62,839 bases of DNA, taken from positions 1 to 62,839 of the forward strand of contig JAJZVX010000020.1 in NCBI GenBank assembly GCA_021846985.1. Reading direction: 5' to 3'. The notes under the pieces were generated by a model that ran no database searches, had not been told where the DNA came from, and saw only the letters and a list, made by a program, of their open reading frames with translations. Both the position numbers and the translations under genes were made by a program. This DNA is from Acidobacteriota bacterium (lineage in GTDB: Bacteria > Acidobacteriota > Terriglobia > Terriglobales > Acidobacteriaceae). Of this stretch, positions 17,227 through 25,986 are shown piece after piece (within the stretch, counting starts at the first letter, position 1; the number at the start of each line of letters is the position of its first letter).

Positions 17227-18935
17227 GGCTTCTCCGGTTCCACCACCTGCAGAAATTGGTCCGCCTTTACACCTTTGATCACCTGATGAATGCCGGAGGG
17301 CCAAAAGACCTCGACATCCGCCGTAGTTGCATCGCCCAGGCCGAAATGGACGCGCTTGTCGCTGGAACTGAGGTAGCTTCCGCCCGCCTCGCAGAACTGG
17401 CGCTGCCCGTTGACATAGACCCGCGCTCCATAGCCGTCGCGGTTGCTTCTGGTTCCGCGCAGGGAGATGGTAAGCCAGTGCGCCTTGCCGCCGCGGTTGA
17501 GGAACATAATGGGATGCTGGTCGTAGGCGCTCTCGATCACGTCCTCCCATCCGTCATTGTTGATGTCGCCGAAGGCGGCGCCGCGCGAGGCAACCGCCTT
17601 GTCGGTGCCTGGATCCCCGGCCTCGAACCGTCCGTGCCGGTTGAAGGCCAGCATGGGCGGCTGTAGATAATGAATGGTCGGCGTAACTTTATCGACATTA
17701 TCCATTACGTGGCTTTGTACCACAAAGAGGTCTTTCCAGCCATCGTTATCGAAATCGACCAGCCGCATGCCCCAGCCGGAGCTGCCCGCGGTGAGCATGC
17801 CAAGGCCCGTCTCCATGCTGCGATAGCTGAACATCCCGTTGCCGTCATTATGAAACAAGGCGTAAACCTGGCGCGCCAGGTCGGTAATGATGATATCGGG
17901 CTTGCCATCGTTATCGTAGTCGCGGAAATCGACGCCCATTCCCGAGACCGGGCTGCCATTATCCGTAAAGCCGACGCCGGCATCGAGGCCAACCTCGGTG
18001 AAGGTTCCATTCTTGTTGTTGTGGAACAGATACTCCTGCATGGCGTCGTTGGCTACCATGATATCGGTATAGCCGTCGTCGTCGTAGTCTTCAAAAGCCA
18101 CGCCCAGCGAGCGCGCCTTCTTGTCGATGCCCGCAGCCTTGCTGACATCGGTGAAGGTTCCGTCGTGGTTGTTGTGATAGAGGATATTGGAGATCATCGG
18201 ATATTCGGCGGGCGGACAGTAAGTGTGAAAGAATCCGCCGCAATCCTTGTTATGCGCGGGATCCCACTCCATATAGCGAGTGACGAAGAGGTCGAGATAG
18301 CCGTCGTTGTCGTAGTCAAGCCATCCCGCCGACTCTGACCAGCCGCCCGCGGACACACCGGCCTTGGCGGTTACATCAGTAAATGTTCCATTGCCATTGT
18401 TATGATAGAGAGTATTTTTCCCGTAGTTAGTGACATAGATATCCGGATAACCATCATTATCGTAGTCGCCGATGGTCACCCCCATGCCATAGTTTCCGTT
18501 GCCGGCATGGGAGAGTCCGGCCGCCTCAGTCACGTCGGTGAAGCTGCCGTCCTTGTTCTGACGATAAAGCCGGTTCCAGTACTTGGGGTTGTCGCGGTCG
18601 AAATTCAGCGGCTCGGGCATCTCGGGGGTGATCTTGCCGCCGTTGACGAAGAAAACGTCGAGCAAGCCGTCGTTGTTGTAGTCCAGGAGCCCCACACCGC
18701 CGCCCATGGTTTCAATGAGGTACTTCTTCGCGGTGGGCGAATGCTCGAGGATAAAGTCGATGCCCTTGGGCGTGCTCACGTCGAAGGTGGGCCCGGATAA
18801 GGCGGGGCTCATGAAGAGTAACGAAATGAGAAGTTTACGAAGCAATAGAATTCCCGGCGCCGGCGAAAGCAACGGTGCCAGTTTAGTCGGCGACGAGCGC
18901 CTTTGGCAAGGCGTCCGGCCTGCAATAGGCCGCAT
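17223..18935 (-). CDS. Exported FG-GAP/VCBS beta-propeller protein with ASPIC/UnbV C-domain
   Basis: A protein of up to 570 residues. After a hydrophobic leader (LLRKLLISLLFMSPALSG) come seven calcium-binding D-x-[DN]-x-DG repeats such as DYNNDGLLDVFFVNG, DYDNDGYPDIYVTN and DINNDGWEDVIESA, forming an integrin-alpha-like propeller. The ASPIC/UnbV domain (HWLTISLRGTRSNRDGYGAR to the C-terminus) ends it. The start is uncertain: ATG 18935, or a TTG at 18845 that would place the signal peptide at the very N-terminus. Likely periplasmic or surface ligand binding, acting with the coupled TPR protein. It is divergent from the IclR/periplasmic-domain regulator. Confidence 0.87.
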   Translation of the reverse strand: MRPIAGRTPCQRRSSPTKLAPLLSPAPGILLLRKLLISLLFMSPALSGPTFDVSTPKGIDFILEHSPTAKKYLIETMGGGVGLLDYNNDGLLDVFFVNGGKITPEMPEPLNFDRDNPKYWNRLYRQNKDGSFTDVTEAAGLSHAGNGNYGMGVTIGDYDNDGYPDIYVTNYGKNTLYHNNGNGTFTDVTAKAGVSAGGWSESAGWLDYDNDGYLDLFVTRYMEWDPAHNKDCGGFFHTYCPPAEYPMISNILYHNNHDGTFTDVSKAAGIDKKARSLGVAFEDYDDDGYTDIMVANDAMQEYLFHNNKNGTFTEVGLDAGVGFTDNGSPVSGMGVDFRDYDNDGKPDIIITDLARQVYALFHNDGNGMFSYRSMETGLGMLTAGSSGWGMRLVDFDNDGWKDLFVVQSHVMDNVDKVTPTIHYLQPPMLAFNRHGRFEAGDPGTDKAVASRGAAFGDINNDGWEDVIESAYDQHPIMFLNRGGKAHWLTISLRGTRSNRDGYGARVYVNGQRQFCEAGGSYLSSSDKRVHFGLGDATTADVEVFWPSGIHQVIKGVKADQFLQVVEPEKP

Positions 18936-19109
18936 GCCGAAAGCTCTTCACGGCATGCAAGCGGGTACGAACACAGAGAGGATAAGCCGATCACGGAGAA
19001 AGATATGATCATTTCGCTGTTCGAAACAATGGTGACCGACATGCCCTTGCGGTAATCCAAATCGCTGTGATTCGCACCACCTCGTGGCCTTTGACAGAGC
19101 AATCCAGCT
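18936..19109. promoter_or_regulatory. Divergent promoter region
   Basis: This 174-bp gap separates the FG-GAP gene from the divergent fusion regulator. It contains small palindromes, ATGATCAT and GTTCGAAAC, that could be operators, but I cannot identify a firm promoter. Confidence 0.35.
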
Positions 19110-20303
19110 GTGTTTAGACTTTTTCGTACCGTGAAAAGCGAACCGGAATCCGCCACCAGCCGGCAAGGGTCTGCCCGCTCGTATCGAGTGGAAGCGGTGG
19201 CACGCGCCTGCGAGATTCTGGGGGCATTTCGCAGCGGCTCCGAGGTGCTGCACCTGAAGGCGGTTGCGGAGCGAACGCAGTTAAACAAGGTCACAGTGTT
19301 CCGGATTCTTGGAACGCTGGTGGAGAAGGGCCTTGTGGAGCGCGTGGGACCGCGGGGCTACCGTTCGCGATTCCAGCCCATTCTGGAGAAGCGGCACCGT
19401 ATCGGGTACGCCTCGCAAAGCTCGGTGATTCCATTTACGTCGGCGGTGACGGACAGCCTGGTGGAGGCCGCCTATTCCGCCAGCGTGGACTTATTTGTGC
19501 TGAACAACAGTTACAGCGCGTCGATGGCCTTGCGCAATGCCGATCGGTTTGTGGCCGAGGGCGTACACCTGGTGATCGAATCGCAGATTTCCACCAAGAT
19601 TGCGGCGCAACTTACTCATAAGTTCACGGAAGCCGGCATTCCATATATCGCGCTCGACGTACCGCATCCCGGAGCAACTTACTTTGGGGCTGATAACTAC
19701 AAGGCCGGCAAAATGGCCGGACAATGCCTTGGCCAATGGGCATCGCGGCATTGGGGCGGCCGGGTGGACCAGATTGTATTTGCCGATCTGGATTCGTCGC
19801 CCCATGTGCTGGACGCGCGGCTGACCGGGATGTACGACGGCATTCTGAAGATTCAGCCCGAATGCCGCCATGCGCCGGTGTTTCACCTGAACACGAAAGG
19901 GCACTTTGAGAATGCACTGGATGCGTTCCGGCGGCACATACGGCTTCACGGAGCGCGCCGGATTCTGGTGGGGACGGTGAACGATCCCACGGCGCTGGGC
20001 GCGCTGCAGGCGTTTCGCGAATTTGGGGCCGAGGAAAACTGCGCCGTAGCCGGCCAGGGCGGGTGCCTGGAAGCGCGGGAGGAGATGCGGCGCCGCGAAA
20101 CGCGGTTGGTTTGCTCGGTAGCCTATTTCCCCGAGACGTATGGCCCGCGCGTGATTCGCCTGGCGCTGGACATTCTGAGCGGGCGGCACGTTCCACCCGC
20201 CGTATTTACCGATCACGAATTGGTGACGCCGCAGAATGTGGACAGTATTTATCCAAACGATGCGCTGCTGAAGGGCGGACTATCAGCGCCGCTGCGATCT
20301 TGA
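19110..20303 (+). CDS. Chimeric regulator: IclR-type winged helix fused to a periplasmic sugar-binding-like domain
   Basis: A 397-residue protein in two parts. Residues about 22-90 form an IclR-type winged helix (YRVEAVARACEILGAF, then LNKVTVFRILGTLVEKGLVERV). Residues about 105-385 resemble the ribose-binding/LacI effector fold (periplasmic-binding type 1): DLFVLNNSYSASMALRNADR, GIPYIALDVPHPGATYFGADN, ILVGTVNDPTALGALQAFREF. LacI regulators carry this sensor with a different HTH; IclR proteins carry a GAF-like sensor. It ends 145 bp before the GH2 gene, which it probably controls in response to a sugar. Start is GTG 19110 or GTG 19131; neither has a strong ribosome-binding site. Confidence 0.85.
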   Translation: MFRLFRTVKSEPESATSRQGSARSYRVEAVARACEILGAFRSGSEVLHLKAVAERTQLNKVTVFRILGTLVEKGLVERVGPRGYRSRFQPILEKRHRIGYASQSSVIPFTSAVTDSLVEAAYSASVDLFVLNNSYSASMALRNADRFVAEGVHLVIESQISTKIAAQLTHKFTEAGIPYIALDVPHPGATYFGADNYKAGKMAGQCLGQWASRHWGGRVDQIVFADLDSSPHVLDARLTGMYDGILKIQPECRHAPVFHLNTKGHFENALDAFRRHIRLHGARRILVGTVNDPTALGALQAFREFGAEENCAVAGQGGCLEAREEMRRRETRLVCSVAYFPETYGPRVIRLALDILSGRHVPPAVFTDHELVTPQNVDSIYPNDALLKGGLSAPLRS

Positions 20304-20448
20304 GGCTGCCGAGTGCGCCGGGGTATACTGGCGCGTTGCCGAGGGCAGTTTGGCGCGGCGCAGGCAAGTTAGCTTCGAGCAACTGTAAGTTACAAAGAGC
20401 CGGCGCCAGCGCGCTGGACCCATAACCAAAACTGAGAGGATCAATCCG

Positions 20449-23127
20449 TTGAAGATACACTCTGGCCGTTTGTTTTTCTTGTCATTGGCCGTGGCGGCCA
20501 TTTCTACCTTCGCCACGGCGCAGCCAGCCGCGGTTCAACCGGTGGCGCTGTCGAGCGGGTGGCAGTTGCAGTATGCCGCCAAGGTGCCGCAGCCGGGAGC
20601 CGAAGTCGCAAGCGCTGCCTTTCACACCGAAGGGTGGTATACGGCCACGGTACCGGGAACGGTACTGACCACGCTGGTGAACAACCACGTGTATCCGGAG
20701 CCGCTCTACGGCGAAAACAACCGGCCGGAGATTATCCCGGAGACGCTGGCGCGCCAGAATTACTGGTACCGGGTGCAGTTCGCGGTGCCCAAGTCCTATG
20801 CCGGGCGGCATATATGGCTGAACTTCGAGGGCATCAACTACTCCGCCGAAGTGTGGGTGAACGGGGCGCAGGTGGGCGCCATCCGCGGGGCCTTTATCCG
20901 CGGCATCTTCGACATTTCGTCTCACGTGAAGCCGGGTGCGAACGCGGTGCTGGCGGTGCTGGTTTCGCCCCAGCCGCATCCGGGAGTGTCGCACGAGCAC
21001 ACCCTGCGGGACGGCATGGGACCCAACGGCGGCGAGAGCGCCATCGACGGACCGACCTTTCTTTCTACCCTCGGGTGGGACTGGATTCCTGCCATTCGCG
21101 ACCGCGACACCGGCATCTGGCAGAAGGTTTATCTATCGGCCACCGGCCCGGTGGTCGTGAAGAATCCGCTGGTGACCACGGACCTGCCGCTGCCCAAAAT
21201 CGACTCCACGGACGTGGGCGTGCAGGCTACCGTCGAAAACGTGACGGACAAGCCGGAGAAGGGCGTACTGAAAGGCGCCATCGAAGACATTACCTTCGAG
21301 CAGCCGGTGGAGATTGCGCCGCACAGCTCCAAGCTGGTGAGCTTCGACGCCAAGAACACGCCGGTACTGCACATCCTGCATCCGCGGCTGTGGTGGCCCA
21401 ATGGATATGGGCCGCAAAACCTCTACACTCTGCACCTGAGCTTCGTCCAGGGCAAGGAAGTGTCTGATGCGCAGGATGTGACCTTTGGTGTGCGCAAGAT
21501 TACGTACGCGGTGCCCGGGACCGATACGCTGACCCTCTCTGTGAATGGCATTCCGGTGTTCATACGCGGCGGCGACTGGGGCCTGGACGAGGCCATGAAG
21601 CGGATTCCGCGCGAGCGTCTGGACGCTCAAATCCGGCTGCACAAGCTGGCCAACCTCAACATGATCCGCAATTGGGTGGGCCAGAGCACCAGCGAAGACT
21701 TTTATGAGTTGTGCGACAAGTACGGCATTCTGGTGTGGGACGAGTTTTTTCAGCCCAATCCCAACGACGGTCCCAACCCCACGGACCTGGACACCTACAT
21801 GGCCAACGTCCGCGACAAGATTCTGCGCTTCCGCAATCATCCTTCCATCGCCCTGTGGTGCGCCCGCAACGAGGGCTATCCGCCCAAAGCGATTGACGAT
21901 GCGCTGCGCACGCTGATGGCTGAACTGGAACCCACACGGCTCTATCAACCCAGTTCCACGGCCGGACGCGGCGTGCGTTCGCACGGTCCCTATTACTGGA
22001 GAACGCCGCGCGAGTTCTACAAGGTGACCGACGACTACTTCAAGACGGAAACCGGCAGCATCTCGGTGCCCACGCTGGAGTCGATCCACGGAATGATGCC
22101 GGAGAAGGACTGGAACTCGATCAACGACGACTGGGCGGAGCACGACTTTACCAAGGGCAACCAGCGTGCAGACCAGTATCCCGGCATCGTGGAAGCCCGC
22201 TACGGCAAGATTGCCAATCTGCCCGATTTTGCGCGCAAGGCGCAGTTGATGAACTACGAGGCCTTCCGCGCCATGTACGAAGGGCGCAACGCGCAGATGT
22301 TCCACCCCACCACAGCGGTCATCACCTGGATGAGCGATCCGGCGCAGCCCAGCTTTGTGTGGCAGATCTACCACTACGATCTGGAGCCGAATGCTTCGTT
22401 CTTTGGCGTGCAGAAGGCCGGCGAGATGCAGCACATCCAGTTCAACCAGGCCAACGACCAGGTGCAGGTGATCAACAATCTTCCGGAGCCGTTGAACGGC
22501 GCCACGGCGCACGAAACAATCTACAACATGGACGGGACGGTTGCCTACGAACACGAGACGGCGGTCAACGCGCCGGCGTCGGCGGTGACCAACCTGGGCG
22601 CGGTGGAATTTCCAGCCACGCTTTCTCAGGTTCACTTCATTGAACTCGAACTGAAGGACGCCGCGGGCAAGCTCATCTCCGACAACTTCTACTGGCGGGC
22701 GCTGCCCGACCATCCGGACGACTATACGTCCATGGAGAAGATGCCGGAGGTGACGCTGGAAGCCACGGCGGATTGCAAGGATGCGGACGGCAAGCGCGTG
22801 GTGACGGTGACGGTGCACAACCCGAGCCGGCAGGTTGCGCTCATGACGCACCTGCAACTGCGCCGCAAGAGCACCGGCGAACGCGTTCTGCCGGCTTACT
22901 ATAGCGACAACTACATCTCCCTGGCCCCGGGCGAGACGCGCACGGTCAGCATCGAAGCCGCGCTGGACGGGTTCAAGGGCGACGCTCCGCTGGTGGTTTT
23001 CGATGGTTGGAATGTGAGGGTGAAACCGGCGGTTTCCAGCGGCGTTTCACTGGAGACAAACCTGGAAGCTCTGCCGGAGAACTCGCCCGCCACGGGACTG
23101 CCCTACCAGACCGTGGGCCTGCGATAG
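20449..23127 (+). CDS. GH2 glycosidase, exo-beta-D-glucosaminidase/beta-mannosidase-like, secreted
   Basis: An 892-residue GH2 enzyme. It starts at TTG 20449 with GAGAGGA 8 bases upstream and begins with a Sec-type signal peptide ending ATAQ (residue 25). The jelly-roll sugar-binding domain (LNFEGINYSAEVWVNGAQVG), immunoglobulin-like domain and TIM barrel follow in order. The acid/base is Glu475 in LWCARNEGYPP and the likely nucleophile Glu534 in FKTETGSISVP. The barrel resembles the CsxA exo-glucosaminidase/mannosidase branch more than LacZ. Substrate could be chitosan-like or mannose-containing glycans. It is downstream of the chimeric regulator and converges on the GH94-like gene across a strong terminator. 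Confidence 0.9.
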   Translation: MKIHSGRLFFLSLAVAAISTFATAQPAAVQPVALSSGWQLQYAAKVPQPGAEVASAAFHTEGWYTATVPGTVLTTLVNNHVYPEPLYGENNRPEIIPETLARQNYWYRVQFAVPKSYAGRHIWLNFEGINYSAEVWVNGAQVGAIRGAFIRGIFDISSHVKPGANAVLAVLVSPQPHPGVSHEHTLRDGMGPNGGESAIDGPTFLSTLGWDWIPAIRDRDTGIWQKVYLSATGPVVVKNPLVTTDLPLPKIDSTDVGVQATVENVTDKPEKGVLKGAIEDITFEQPVEIAPHSSKLVSFDAKNTPVLHILHPRLWWPNGYGPQNLYTLHLSFVQGKEVSDAQDVTFGVRKITYAVPGTDTLTLSVNGIPVFIRGGDWGLDEAMKRIPRERLDAQIRLHKLANLNMIRNWVGQSTSEDFYELCDKYGILVWDEFFQPNPNDGPNPTDLDTYMANVRDKILRFRNHPSIALWCARNEGYPPKAIDDALRTLMAELEPTRLYQPSSTAGRGVRSHGPYYWRTPREFYKVTDDYFKTETGSISVPTLESIHGMMPEKDWNSINDDWAEHDFTKGNQRADQYPGIVEARYGKIANLPDFARKAQLMNYEAFRAMYEGRNAQMFHPTTAVITWMSDPAQPSFVWQIYHYDLEPNASFFGVQKAGEMQHIQFNQANDQVQVINNLPEPLNGATAHETIYNMDGTVAYEHETAVNAPASAVTNLGAVEFPATLSQVHFIELELKDAAGKLISDNFYWRALPDHPDDYTSMEKMPEVTLEATADCKDADGKRVVTVTVHNPSRQVALMTHLQLRRKSTGERVLPAYYSDNYISLAPGETRTVSIEAALDGFKGDAPLVVFDGWNVRVKPAVSSGVSLETNLEALPENSPATGLPYQTVGLR

Positions 23128-23143
23128 AAACGGCGCAAACGAC

Positions 23144-23184
23144 AAAACGGCAAGGGAGGCGGCATCGCCTTCTTTGCCGTTTTT
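23144..23184 (+). terminator. Intrinsic terminator after the GH2 gene
   Basis: AAAACGGCAA (23144-23153) pairs with TTGCCGTTTT (23174-23183), with a further inner stem AGGCG/CGCCT, and the hairpin runs into a T-tract. It lies between convergent genes and can work in both directions. Confidence 0.8.
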
Positions 23185-23210
23185 GCATTCACCCGGCGCC
23201 GTGAGCCGAA

Positions 23211-25955
23211 TCAGGCTCTGGCTTTGCGCACGGCGAACTTTGTGGTTGTGCCGGGCGCGACCCAAAGCTCCAGGACCGTCTCCCTGTCGGCCTTCTCCAG
23301 ATTGCGCGCTACGCCGTCCTCTTCAATCTCCACGGCGCCTCCCTGCATGGCAGCGGGGAGTTGAAGGGTGAGCCTGATGTGCTCGGGGCAGGCGCCGGAG
23401 ATGCTGCCGTAAATGTGCTCTTCGCTGTAGTGCAGCGCGAGTCCCTGCCCCGACCAGCGCCACTCCTTCATCGGCACCCGCGGCCGCACGGCAAGCCCTT
23501 CGGCGCTGGACTCGATGCCGAGCGACCAGAGCGAACTGTTGAGCGGCTCCGAGTGCTGGAAGAGAATCTGCACCGGCCAGCCCTGCATGGCAAACTGCGG
23601 ACCGAAGCTGTAGGTTTCTCCGGGGCGCTTGGAGTCGGAGTTGAAGTAAACATCGGGACCGGACCAGATGCCAAACCACGTGGCAGGATAGGTGCGGGCG
23701 TGGTTGAAGAGCGTGTTGGCCAGGTGCTCGTTCCGCGCCTGGTCCGGCGAGACCTTTGATAATCCCCAGACCAGTGTCGAATTGATCGAGGCCCAAATGC
23801 CGTTGAATGCGTGCGAGGGAGTCGCTTCGTTGCCGTTGTTCTTGTCGTGAATCCTGCTGCCCAGCGGATCGGCCAGCCGGGTTCTGATTTCAGTCACCAG
23901 CGTCTGTTGCTGCTGCTCGTCGAGAACGCCGGAGATCAGCGCCCAGGGCTGCGGCTCGAGGAACATATCCGCGGCGCCGATTTCGGTATGGTCGTCGAGC
24001 CAGCCGCGATTGAGGAAGCTGCCCTTCCAGGCGGCGCGCACGGCATCGGCCAGCTTGTCTGCGTGCGCGCGTGCCCGCTTCTCCATGGCCGGCTTGCAGG
24101 CGTACTTTGCCAGCTCAGCAAAACGACGCAGAACGTAGACGCCCATCGCGCTGTTCAGCGTGGATTCACCTTGCGCCCAGATACGGTTCATGGGAACATT
24201 GCCGTCAAAGGCGACCGTGTCGTTCCAGTCGCCAGTCCGCATTTTGATGAGCCCGTGCGAGCCGTAGCCGATGTCCTCGGTCAAGTGGCGAAAGGCGCGC
24301 ACGCAGTGATCCCACACCGGCTCGGGGTGCGTGCAAGGCGGTGGAAAGTACGAGCACACCTCGTTCAGAAACTGGCGGTCGCGGCGCGAAAGCACGTAGT
24401 CGGAGACGGCCCACAGCAGCCAGAGGTCGTTGTCCGAAGGGTACCAATCGAGCGTGGTGTCAATCATGCCGGTTCCAGCCTCGGCATAGGGAATTTCGCC
24501 CGAAGGATGCGTCTCGCCCAGGGTGAAGCGCAGAACGTCTTTGGCCATCTCCGGAGCCAGCCAGATGAGCGGCAGCGCGTGCTGCAGCGTGGCGCGCGGT
24601 CCCGCGTTGACGCCGCCCATATATTGATATGCGCCGCCCTGCGGCAGCGTGTGCGCATGATAGAGGCGATGGTAAGCGCCGCCGGAGCGGAGGTAGTACG
24701 CACTCCACACCAACTCCCGGTTAAGGCTGGCGTCGCCCAGTTCCACGCGGGGCACATACTCAGACCAGGCGCGCATGCTGGATGCGAAGAGCCGCTCGAC
24801 CGAGCGATCGAGATTGCGCAACTCCGAAGCCGTCTCCTGAGCCGGGGTGGCGCCGTAAGCATAGCCCAACACAATGGTTTCCCCGGGCGCCAAGGTGTGG
24901 CGGGACTGCGCGGCAAGCACGGGTTCCTTGGAGTCCTGCACCGGTTTGTCCGCGGTCTGCGCAGGCCTGCCCGCAGTGTCTTCCAGCAGGCTGGGTAGAT
25001 AGCTGCCCAACTGGCCAAGAAGCTCCTTGCGCTGCATGATCAGTTTGCCGGGCTTGAGCCCCATGGGAGCCAGCGAAACGTCAGGGCGGTTATGCACCGT
25101 GGGCACCGGCCAGTTAACGGACTCCATGCCTGTGGGCACGGCCAGCGGATGGCGCGCAATCAATGCGCCCAGATCGTCATCGAAGGCCGCGGCGTAACCT
25201 GTATACAGTCGGCCGCTGGTCATGTCGCGGTAGTTTTGATCCATCGCAAAGGGATAAGCGGTAAGGTAATCGATGTTGTTGATGTTGAGATCCCAATACT
25301 CGGTGTGAGTAATCTCCTGCGCGCTCTTGCCTAGATTTGTGATGCGGACACAGGCAACGAGAAAGGGCGAATCGCCAAAAGGCGCAAAGACCGTACGCTC
25401 CAGGCGCAAGCCCGCCTGCTCCACGATGAAACGTGCGTACGAGCATCCCCACAGCCGCTCGACTTTAGCGTCTTTGGGCTGGCAGCGGTAGACGGTGGAG
25501 AGCATCTGGCCGCCGGCGAGCACGAAGGAGTGGCCGCCGGCAAACGAGCGCTGATCGGGCCGGTACATGTTGATCCAGCGCGGCCCGTACTCGTGCATAT
25601 AGAGCTGAATCCAGCCCTCGTTCATGGCAATGGCCGTAATGCGGTCGTTGCCCACCTGATGCCAGTGGCGGTTGGACTTGCCCACCATCTGCGTATCCCA
25701 GGTGCCGCGCGGATCGTTGATCTGGTCCATCCGATAGCGATAGGCGGGAAGGCCAAACTCGTCGGCCACCCACTGGCCGAAGATGCCGCCGTCGCGCGCA
25801 TCGCCGATGAGTTGTCCGGCCATTGACGACTTGTTGGCGCCCGCGCCGCTCGCGCTCGATCGGTCGTCGCGCGGCGTCGCAAGTGCGTCTGCCGATCCCG
25901 CCGCCGCCACCGCTCCGGCCACAACCGTGCCCTTGAGAAAATTGCGCCTATCCAT
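23211..25955 (-). CDS. GH94-like (glycoside phosphorylase superfamily) protein with Tat signal
   Basis: A 914-residue protein. The first 27 residues are a Tat signal (DRRNFLKG, hydrophobic core, ADALA). A beta-sandwich domain (about 60-400) precedes an (alpha/alpha)6 barrel. The barrel has GH94 hallmarks: SDNDLWLLWAVSDYVLSRRD and the RTGDWNDT block (residues 573-580) where GH94 enzymes keep their catalytic Asp. Known GH94 phosphorylases use inorganic phosphate in the cytoplasm, so an exported one is odd and may be a hydrolase. ATG 25955 has GAGG 6 bases upstream and is preferred over a frame start at 26030. It follows the UroD-like gene by 31 bp on the same strand. Confidence 0.82.
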   Translation of the reverse strand: MDRRNFLKGTVVAGAVAAAGSADALATPRDDRSSASGAGANKSSMAGQLIGDARDGGIFGQWVADEFGLPAYRYRMDQINDPRGTWDTQMVGKSNRHWHQVGNDRITAIAMNEGWIQLYMHEYGPRWINMYRPDQRSFAGGHSFVLAGGQMLSTVYRCQPKDAKVERLWGCSYARFIVEQAGLRLERTVFAPFGDSPFLVACVRITNLGKSAQEITHTEYWDLNINNIDYLTAYPFAMDQNYRDMTSGRLYTGYAAAFDDDLGALIARHPLAVPTGMESVNWPVPTVHNRPDVSLAPMGLKPGKLIMQRKELLGQLGSYLPSLLEDTAGRPAQTADKPVQDSKEPVLAAQSRHTLAPGETIVLGYAYGATPAQETASELRNLDRSVERLFASSMRAWSEYVPRVELGDASLNRELVWSAYYLRSGGAYHRLYHAHTLPQGGAYQYMGGVNAGPRATLQHALPLIWLAPEMAKDVLRFTLGETHPSGEIPYAEAGTGMIDTTLDWYPSDNDLWLLWAVSDYVLSRRDRQFLNEVCSYFPPPCTHPEPVWDHCVRAFRHLTEDIGYGSHGLIKMRTGDWNDTVAFDGNVPMNRIWAQGESTLNSAMGVYVLRRFAELAKYACKPAMEKRARAHADKLADAVRAAWKGSFLNRGWLDDHTEIGAADMFLEPQPWALISGVLDEQQQQTLVTEIRTRLADPLGSRIHDKNNGNEATPSHAFNGIWASINSTLVWGLSKVSPDQARNEHLANTLFNHARTYPATWFGIWSGPDVYFNSDSKRPGETYSFGPQFAMQGWPVQILFQHSEPLNSSLWSLGIESSAEGLAVRPRVPMKEWRWSGQGLALHYSEEHIYGSISGACPEHIRLTLQLPAAMQGGAVEIEEDGVARNLEKADRETVLELWVAPGTTTKFAVRKARA

Positions 25956-25986
25956 TTTTGCCTCGTTTCTTCCTTTGCAGCGCCGC

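Noticed and set aside
21133..22857. A 574-residue open frame on the minus strand
   Set aside because: Antisense to the GH2 barrel; the product is Val/Arg/His-rich without motifs.
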